A stretch of DNA of 12,500 bases from assembly GCA_034096865.1 (NCBI GenBank), contig JAWQFJ010000479.1:27501-40000 (forward strand), in the 5' to 3' direction. A program made the position numbers and the translations under genes. Below the pieces are notes generated by a model. The model did no database searches and was not told the origin of the DNA. It was given only the letters and a program-made list of their open reading frames with translations. This DNA comes from Theodoxus fluviatilis. Its lineage: Eukaryota > Mollusca > Gastropoda > Cycloneritida > Neritidae. Below, piece by piece: positions 10,201-12,500 of this stretch. How positions within the stretch are numbered: position 1 is the stretch's first letter; every line of letters starts with the position of its first letter.

Positions 10201-11503
10201 TTCTCAGATGAGGCACCTCAAACAAGTTGGCATTTACATGTAACATACATACAAACAAAATTAAAAGTTGGGCTCAGTAGTTAATCTGCAGAGCCACAAA
10301 GCCAGGATGACCAAAACTAGCATGCGCACATACATGAAATCCCTACCTTCAAAACTGGCCTCAAGACTTATTTATTTCACAAAGTTGCACCATGAGCACA
10401 TTCTGTGATGTGATATATGATGCAATACAAATGAAAATGCACACACAAATACATACATACATACATACATATCAAATCACTTTATTGCAGAAAATGTACA
10501 AAGATCATACATTGCTGCTAAAATCACAGCTATGTGAAGGAACACTAGTCTAACTGAAGCACCCGTCTGGACAGATTCGTCTCTTCACCGATGATTTAGT
10601 AAAACTTCACAAGTCAGCCCATACAAAAGTTCATCTATCTAAGTTCCCTTTCCATTAAGAAATTTCTTCTGGCCCAAGCACTCCTCGACCCTATAATGAC
10701 TGACAGACTGAGGTACTTAGCTAGATTCCTGCTTAAGCGTTTTGTTAGGCCCAACAACATGAGGCCTTTGACAAATCTGCGATGTACAGTACCAAGGGAC
10801 CCAATCACCAGGACTACTATTTTCGTGGAAAAGCCAGCATCGTTAAGCGAAAGACAGAAAGACATACATACATACATACATATCAGAACACTTTATTGCA
10901 GGAAGAGGTACAGAGACCAAATGCAACACGCTGGCATGCTTGACATTAATCCCATAACATGATTATTTGGCCTGTTCTCATAAGGCTTACTGCAAGAGCT
11001 GGCAGTTATTCCAAATTATTACACTTCAAAATGCGGCCTGTGTTCATACTAGTTGGTTGGTGTTATGGAGATTCGATGTGGGTGGACCACACTCATTTAG
11101 ACAACAGTTCTGTTGGGTGGTCTATATCTCAATAATATTTCAGTGCACCTTCATACCCTTGGCTGTTACATTTAACAAATATACATACATACATACATGC
11201 ATACATGTATACATACATACATACTACCACAGTGCCCACCTTGAAGACCGCGTCCAGGCCTGAGGCAGAGAAATCCTTCAGAAGCAGCTCCTGCAATAGT
11301 TCTTGCAGAGCATCCAGAGTGGAGGAGAGCAGGACCTCCGTCTCCAGAACCTCGTTGTAGGACTCCTCCTTCTTCTTCTTCACTGCAAGGCCATCTGGTG
11401 GCAGGGCCAGCACAGCGTCCGTGGCGGTCTTGATCATCTCAAACACCTCCGCCTCAGTCAGCGCTGGGTCCAGCTTGCTGCTTTGGTCAAGGACAACTCC
11501 CTC
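1680..11503 (-). CDS. MROH1: Maestro heat-like repeat protein (MROH1-like), internal part, 8 exons
   Basis: Joining the minus-strand segments 11503-11240, 9767-9663, 9278-9143, 8267-8155, 7027-6875, 5919-5765, 2572-2407 and 1814-1680 gives 409 uninterrupted codons. Every intron starts GT and ends AG, and the phases agree (0,0,1,0,0,2,0). The product is helical and Leu-rich, as expected for HEAT repeats. Blocks I recognise from the MROH family include ERERA in exon 2, PRCTDP in exon 3, SHSSSGACVVLN in exon 5, MASHHL in exon 6 and a NFHRLFAALMVRIG block in exon 8. MROH proteins are large HEAT-repeat scaffolds; a Dictyostelium Mroh1 has been linked to lysosomes and WASH-dependent actin, which is family knowledge not visible here. 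Vertebrate MROH1 is about 1600 residues, so this is roughly a quarter of the protein. Assignment to MROH1 rather than another MROH paralogue is from memory of motifs and is less certain than the family. Confidence 0.8.
1815..2406. other. Intron between exons 7 and 8, no repeat seen
   Basis: This 592-nt AT-rich intron has GT at its 5' end (2406-2405) and AG at its 3' end (1816-1815) on the minus strand. I see no tandem repeat, transposon relic or coding stretch in it. Confidence 0.7.
2407..2572 (-). CDS. MROH1: MROH1-like exon 7 of window (56 codons)
   Basis: The acceptor is CACTACAG|A, chosen because the single A completes the Glu codon begun in exon 6. A competing CAG four bases on would put the exon in a wrong frame. 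The donor is TATGCT|GTAAGG. The product reads QVVEIWHILAQDTQLAAAMI and continues DHFLELYSKSLPYEEKPDPR to ITTYA. The 3' splice site is reached directly from the 8-bp tandem array, so the pyrimidine-rich tract before this exon is in effect the repeat itself. Confidence 0.88.
2585..4458. repeat. 1.87-kb array of an 8-bp motif (GGCAAGTA/GGCAAGCA)
   Basis: The array is built of GGCAAGTA and GGCAAGCA units, with variants GACAAGTA, GATAAGCA, GGGAAGTA, GGCAGGCA and GGAAAGTA, giving roughly 230 units. The plus strand is purine-rich and the transcribed MROH1 strand is CTTGCCTA/CTTGCCTG. Higher-order structure is present: about 270 bp at 3390-3660 recurs at 3990-4260 with only a few differences, and GGGAAGTA triplets recur near 3345, 3508, 3760 and 4108. 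Because 8 is not divisible by 3, the amino-acid period is eight residues over 24 nt, and all three minus frames stay open with Leu/Pro/Cys/Ala/Tyr/Thr peptides. These are not genes. The array ends about 12 nt from the exon 7 splice acceptor. Confidence 0.97.
4538..4665 (+). repeat. Dispersed repeat copy A (SINE-like), tail to the right
   Basis: The copy runs from GATTCTGATGACAGGCCACT through TCCAAGGTGAGGGGTGCGG to a TGGTGTAAATGAATAAATAG tail. It aligns at roughly 75% with the reverse complement of 4681-4811. Shared blocks include CCAAGG.GAGGGGTG.GGAAAAGA, GGGCCAC and TGGTGTAAA. The A/T-rich TAAATG-type tail suggests a SINE or similar retroposed family, but no pol III promoter was seen, so the class is uncertain. 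Confidence 0.6.
4681..4811 (-). repeat. Dispersed repeat copy B (SINE-like), inverted, tail to tail with A
   Basis: On the minus strand it reads GGATAATGGGGCACACTAGT, then TCCAAGGAGAGGGGTGTGG, and ends in TGGTGTAAACAATTAAATAA. It is a diverged inverted partner of copy A, only about 15 nt away, so the pair could fold into an imperfect hairpin of about 130 bp per arm. Confidence 0.6.
4850..5460. repeat. Degenerate AGACA/GGCA-rich simple sequence with 34-bp tandem duplication
   Basis: This is purine- and AC-rich low-complexity DNA made of scattered AGACA, GGCAGG and ATACA motifs. It looks like an aged tandem array shading into the CA repeat on its right. A 34-bp unit beginning AGAGGCAGGCACACAG starts at 5108 and 5142, with a partial third copy at 5176. 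The long Cys-rich minus frames here are translations of this low-complexity DNA, not genes. Confidence 0.75.
5464..5742. repeat. Compound CA/TG microsatellite next to exon 6 donor
   Basis: About 280 bp of mostly pure (CA)n on the plus strand is interrupted by three copies of a 15-bp unit CCAATACACCACACA (about 5522-5566) and by AGAAAC and CCCAC variants. On the transcribed strand it is (TG)n, beginning 23 nt inside the intron after GTGAGT. Confidence 0.97.
5765..5919 (-). CDS. MROH1: MROH1-like exon 6 of window (51 codons plus 2 nt)
   Basis: The acceptor is CTGTGCAG|GTGGAG and the donor GATGA|GTGAGT, leaving a split codon (GA + A = Glu). The product starts VENLLQALHDKLKQIQFEQT and ends SLLTYSLPYD. 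The RTIRTMASHHL segment corresponds to an R-x-L-x-x-L-A-S-H-H-L block of MROH1 proteins. The donor lies 23 nt upstream of a TG/CA microsatellite of about 280 bp (on the transcribed strand UG-rich), which may influence how efficiently this exon is joined. Confidence 0.9.
5920..6119. other. Intron sequence between exon 6 and the SINE core
   Basis: No coding signal is seen. The part from about 5975 to 6119 may be the diverged 3' body of the SINE described next, because its composition is GC-richer than the following intron, but I cannot place the element's end. Confidence 0.4.
6120..6290 (-). mobile_element. tRNA-derived SINE
   Basis: On the minus strand a tRNA-like head at about 6290-6213 has an A-box-like GACCAAGTGGTCAGCACGC and a B-box-like GCGGCGTTCAAAACTGCG at a spacing fitting a tRNA of the Ser/Leu type. 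The acceptor stem does not pair, so it is not a functional tRNA. It is followed by GCATCCTTGAGCAAGGTGCT and a CCACCCAGGAGTAAAACGAG-type body, both resembling conserved parts of metazoan tRNA-derived SINEs. The 3' end is not defined and may reach about 5975. Confidence 0.6.
6291..6874. other. AT-rich intron sequence, nothing recognised
   Basis: This is the 5' part of the intron between exons 5 and 6. It is AT-rich with short A-runs and stop codons in all frames. No repeat, transposon or coding similarity was seen. Confidence 0.6.
6875..7027 (-). CDS. MROH1: MROH1-like exon 5 of window (51 codons)
   Basis: The acceptor is CCTGTAG|GTGATC and the donor AGCAAG|GTGAGG, phase 0 at both ends. The 51 residues start VISKKLPSTTLEPFLDTLLD. 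They contain SLLDSQSHSSSGACVVLNGL, whose SHSSSGACVVLN core is the most diagnostic MROH1-type block in the window, and end GGEVLSK. The upstream intron contains the TG microsatellite and the large inverted repeat. Confidence 0.92.
7132..7215. repeat. CA/TG microsatellite
   Basis: Two (CA)n runs, about 7136-7151 and 7175-7213, are separated by TTTCTTCTTGACTGGTGTGC. They are flanked by GCATGCATGCACACA-type sequence. The region lies in the intron upstream of exon 5. Confidence 0.93.
7295..7506. repeat. Left arm of a 212-bp inverted repeat
   Basis: From ATATGGTCAAGAGTACAGAG to CATCTTAACTTGACACCA, this arm is the reverse complement of 7707-7917. By eye the only differences are a few bases around 7355-7370 (TTTCAAAATAAATTGTCTGA versus the partner) and a one-base length difference. 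Identity is about 96-97%. Weaker matching continues outward for about 40 bp on both sides (a CATGAA.ACATG motif). Confidence 0.95.
7507..7706. other. 200-bp spacer of the inverted repeat
   Basis: This unique AT-rich sequence would form the loop of the hairpin. It contains no reading frame of note. A CTGCAATAAAGTTTTTGTG stretch holds an AATAAA-like hexamer on the plus strand, which may be chance. Confidence 0.7.
7707..7917. repeat. Right arm of the 212-bp inverted repeat
   Basis: This arm runs from TGGTGTCAAGTTAAGATGAG to CTGTACTCTTGACCATAT and is the reverse complement of 7295-7506. Neither arm has an obvious target-site duplication or a transposase-like frame. The high identity implies a recent origin or gene conversion between the arms. 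Confidence 0.95.
8155..8267 (-). CDS. MROH1: MROH1-like exon 4 of window (38 codons, shared first codon)
   Basis: The acceptor is GTGTCCAG|GCAACC, preceded by a short TG run, and the donor is TCTAAA|GTAAGT. Two bases complete the Gly codon begun in exon 3, then 37 codons read NPADHKDQMVEALPTLKERL and continue to VVNDLSK. The Lys/Asp/Glu-rich start followed by an amphipathic helix fits a HEAT unit with a loop. It joins exon 5 in phase 0 to give LSK-VISKKLP. Confidence 0.85.
8608..8772. repeat. 21-bp tandem repeat, about 8 units, last unit inverted
   Basis: The unit is TGTGACATAGTATGTTACTGG, with variants such as AGCCACATAGTATG, TGCAACATAATATG and ACTAG/ACTGG. Seven direct units are followed by TGTAACATACTATGTTA, which contains GTAACATACTATG, the exact reverse complement of the unit core. 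The unit core ACATAGTATGT is itself nearly palindromic. Confidence 0.93.
8773..9142. other. Intron sequence, nothing recognised
   Basis: This is the 5' part of the intron between exons 3 and 4. It has no repeat, coding similarity or transposon signature that I could identify. Confidence 0.5.
9143..9278 (-). CDS. MROH1: MROH1-like exon 3 of window (45 codons plus 1 nt)
   Basis: The acceptor is TGGCAG|CCTCGC and the donor CCAAG|GTCAGT. The exon ends in phase 1, splitting a Gly codon with exon 4. The product begins PRGALTGEGVYLARLVPRC and continues TDPSINVRQMAIDCIQLTLR. The segment LxPRCTDPxxxxRQxAxxC is characteristic of MROH1-type proteins and is one of the main reasons for the assignment. 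Confidence 0.88.
9279..9662. other. Short intron between exons 2 and 3, no feature
   Basis: This 384-nt AT-rich intron has GT (9662-9661) and AG (9280-9279) ends on the minus strand. Nothing else was recognised in it. Confidence 0.7.
9663..9767 (-). CDS. MROH1: MROH1-like exon 2 of window (35 codons)
   Basis: The acceptor is CTCCTCAG|CACCTG and the donor TCT|GTGAGT, both phase 0. The 35 residues read HLVQWILSPQEFERERAILI and continue WSRLLTFFLEKLEGS. The pattern Leu-x-x-Trp-(Ile/Leu) followed by a Glu/Arg-rich ERERA turn and a second Leu-rich helix matches the repeated MROH heat-like unit. It follows the VFK end of exon 1 in frame. Confidence 0.85.
9968..10215 (+). mobile_element. Mariner-like DNA transposon relic, internally deleted
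   Basis: A CAGGGTGACCCAAAATGAAT start at 9968 resembles the terminal inverted repeat type of mariner/IS630-like elements. About 190 bp further, 10189-10215 encodes DDVWFSDEA, matching the block around the second catalytic Asp of mariner-family transposases (usually WFSDEAHF). The distance is far too short for the intact N-terminal half of a transposase, so most of it is deleted. The frame is closed by a stop at about 10282. No matching right terminal repeat was found downstream. Confidence 0.45.
10345..10395 (+). pseudogene. C-terminal scrap of a non-LTR retrotransposon protein
   Basis: In this frame the sequence reads TFKTGLKTYLFHKVAP and then TGA. This is the typical last-residues pattern (SFK-x-x-LK-T-Y-LF) of endonuclease/reverse-transcriptase polyproteins of metazoan LINEs. 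Just upstream, in another frame, MKSLP may correspond to the usual WNSLP, implying a frameshift or deletion. The following sequence to about 10450 would be its 3' untranslated part. Confidence 0.5.
10450..10855 (-). mobile_element. LINE 3' end with AATAAA and (TATG)n tail, copy 1
   Basis: On the minus strand, 10850-10635 reads DAGFSTKIVVLVIGSLGTV, later LAKYLSLSVIIGSRSAW, and stops at 10635. This hydrophobic VIGSLG then SVIIGSR pattern resembles the extreme C terminus of some non-LTR reverse transcriptase polyproteins. It is followed by about 150 nt, an AATAAA at 10486-10481 and a (TATG)n tail at 10472-10450. The element is strongly 5' truncated. The first residues of the open frame (10877-10856) come from the tail of copy 2 and do not belong to it. 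Confidence 0.6.
10862..10930 (-). mobile_element. LINE 3' end with AATAAA and (TATG)n tail, copy 2
   Basis: The minus strand reads CTGCAATAAAGTGTTCTGAT followed by four to five TATG units. It is similar to copy 1 for about 55 bp (TGCAATAAAGTG..TTGATATG and (TATG)n), in the same orientation and about 405 bp away. Beyond about 10930 the similarity to copy 1 fades, so this may be only a terminal fragment. Confidence 0.5.
10935..11175. other. Intron sequence, nothing recognised
   Basis: This may be more of the copy 2 element, but no coding similarity is visible. A short hairpin is possible between ACCACAC..CAACAG and CTGTTGGGTGGTC at about 11083-11122. Confidence 0.4.
11178..11225. repeat. (ATAC/TATG)n microsatellite near exon 1 donor
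   Basis: An interrupted ATACATAC run starts about 15 nt from the donor of exon 1 of the window. The same tetranucleotide tails the two LINE 3' ends at 10450-10472 and 10862-10882, so it may mark a third such insertion. Confidence 0.9.
11240..11503 (-). CDS. MROH1: MROH1-like exon 1 of window (88 codons)
   Basis: This is the furthest upstream exon seen. It starts EGVVLDQSSKLDPALTEAEV, carries a KKKKEE stretch and ends in SGLDAVFK before a good donor, AAG|GTGGGC. The 5' boundary is the weakest in the gene. I chose CCCAG|GAGGGA because an in-frame TGA lies just upstream, but the pyrimidine tract there is poor, and an alternative AG about 25 nt further in (AAAGCAG|CAAG) is possible. The charged, acidic start suggests a linker before the next HEAT helices. 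The donor is followed within 20 nt by a TATG microsatellite. Confidence 0.75.
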
Positions 11504-11942
11504 CTGGGCTCACATCATCTCTCCCCATCCACAAGTAAAACCAGCTTCTAAGTGCTGGGCACTGGACTTATGCAACCAAGGGAGATAGATCCTAAGCCCT
11601 CCCCCTCCCCTCCCCCCCCTCCAAGAAAGTTTTTTGTTTCCTATCACCCAACCAACCTTAAATTTTGCCACCAACTGTATACTTTTTTGTTGCTGAAAAA
11701 AACCCACACACAAACACAGAGTGCACATATAAATTTGTAAATCCATCACTAGAATTATGAATACCTCCAACTGAATTTTACTTGAATGAAATATCATTTT
11801 CCCAGGGTACAGAAAAAAAAATGCTGATATAAAACATCAGTTTTACAGGTCTAAAAAATGGCAACTCTTTTTTGAAATACAAGCAATTAAAAAAATTGTT
11901 TTAAAGTTCCTATCTACATACATAAAACCAACACCAAATGTT
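11504..11942. other. Intron upstream of exon 1 of window, with a G4 motif
   Basis: No further upstream exon was recognised. The region is AT-rich except for the G/C run listed separately. Confidence 0.5.
11597..11622 (-). other. G-quadruplex-forming motif
   Basis: The minus strand carries four G runs of 8, 4, 5 and 3 bases, each separated by a single A. This satisfies the usual four-run quadruplex rule. It lies on the non-template strand of the MROH1-like gene, about 95 nt upstream of exon 1 of the window. Confidence 0.8.
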
Positions 11943-12500
11943 ATGCTTTATGGAGATTATGGACGGTACACTCTTTCCATAAATGCCACCATAAGAAGTC
12001 AGGTACTGGCTGAAGATAATGTCGATGCAAGAAGACAGATACCCACGCAAGGTGTATAATATGATGCTGACATGTGATAAAGACAGCTGGGCTCATAGAA
12101 TAAGGGATACACTTTGCAAATAATGGTTTTGATGAGGATTGGAGAAGGCAGAGTGTTAATGACATTCAGAGATTTATAAGGGAATTGAAGATAAAGATGA
12201 TAGCAGAGCATGATGAGAGGTGGAAATCTACTTTGTCGCAGAGTTTAAGGTATTCGATCTACCGAACTCTCAAGACATCTAAATGTTTAGAAAAGTATCT
12301 CCTGGTTATCGACAGAAAGGTATGGAAAGATACAATGAGTCGATTTCGATTGGGAGTCAGCGAAATATCAGTATACAAGAGACGATACCAGCTTGATACA
12401 TATGATGACGACTTTGTATGTCCATTGTGAAAGGAAGAGGACGCAGACGAGAAACACTTCTTGCTAGAATGCCCTGCTCTTTCTGACCTTAGGGAAAAAT
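11943..12500 (+). pseudogene. Decayed LINE reverse transcriptase C-terminal fragment
   Basis: Three frame segments together resemble the C-terminal part of molluscan non-LTR polyproteins, after the reverse transcriptase domain. Segment 11943-11999 reads LYGDYGRYTLSINATI. Segment 12001-12120 contains RYWLKIM and RYPRKVYNMM and ends in TAA. Segment 12122-12427 contains YRTLKTSKCLEKYL and FRLGVSEI and ends CPL. There is a one-base shift at 12000, another at 12121, and a TGA at 12428-12430 where the family has the second Cys of a CPLC zinc-binding motif. The motif then continues open through KHFLLECPAL to the window edge. The element is non-functional and cut off on the right by the window. Confidence 0.75.

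Noticed and set aside
10102..10284. Intact small gene
   Set aside because: The only recognisable part is the mariner-type WFSDEA block. The rest does not resemble a complete transposase, so it is treated as a transposon relic.

Overview
The window is eukaryotic nuclear DNA, most likely from a lophotrochozoan and probably a gastropod mollusc. The evidence is short GC-rich exons with consensus GT/AG splice sites in AT-rich introns, several minisatellites and microsatellites, and relics of non-LTR retrotransposons, a tRNA-derived SINE and a mariner-like transposon. The non-LTR peptides resemble molluscan elements, but the species call is inference from memory of such sequences. I see no bacterial or phage organisation and no CRISPR array.

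One host gene crosses almost the whole window on the minus strand: an internal part of a Maestro heat-like repeat gene of the MROH1 type. Eight exons can be joined, at 11503-11240, 9767-9663, 9278-9143, 8267-8155, 7027-6875, 5919-5765, 2572-2407 and 1814-1680. They total 1227 nt, exactly 409 codons, with matching splice phases at every junction and no stop. The first and last exons of the gene lie outside the window.

The introns hold everything else. From low to high coordinates: a 22-copy, 44-bp minisatellite (452-1420); a 1.87-kb array of an 8-bp motif touching the 3' splice site of exon 7 (2585-4458); a tail-to-tail pair of a dispersed repeat (4538-4811); a degenerate purine-rich tract running into a long CA/TG microsatellite beside the 5' splice site of exon 6 (4850-5742); a tRNA-derived SINE (about 6120-6290); a CA repeat followed by a 212-bp near-perfect inverted repeat with a 200-bp spacer (7132-7917); a 21-bp tandem repeat with an inverted last unit (8608-8772); a mariner-like relic and several non-LTR 3' ends with (TATG)n tails (9968-11225); a G-quadruplex motif (11597-11622); and a decayed LINE fragment running off the right edge (11943-12500).

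The most unusual observation is that the 8-bp array leaves about 1.9 kb of intron immediately before exon 7 with no AG dinucleotide on the transcribed strand. The array is also open in all three minus frames, which produces very long but spurious Leu/Pro/Cys/Ala-rich reading frames. Another strong structural signal is the intronic inverted repeat, which would fold into a long double-stranded RNA in the pre-mRNA. I found no convincing new multi-gene system; this is an intron-rich, repeat-laden part of one conserved gene.
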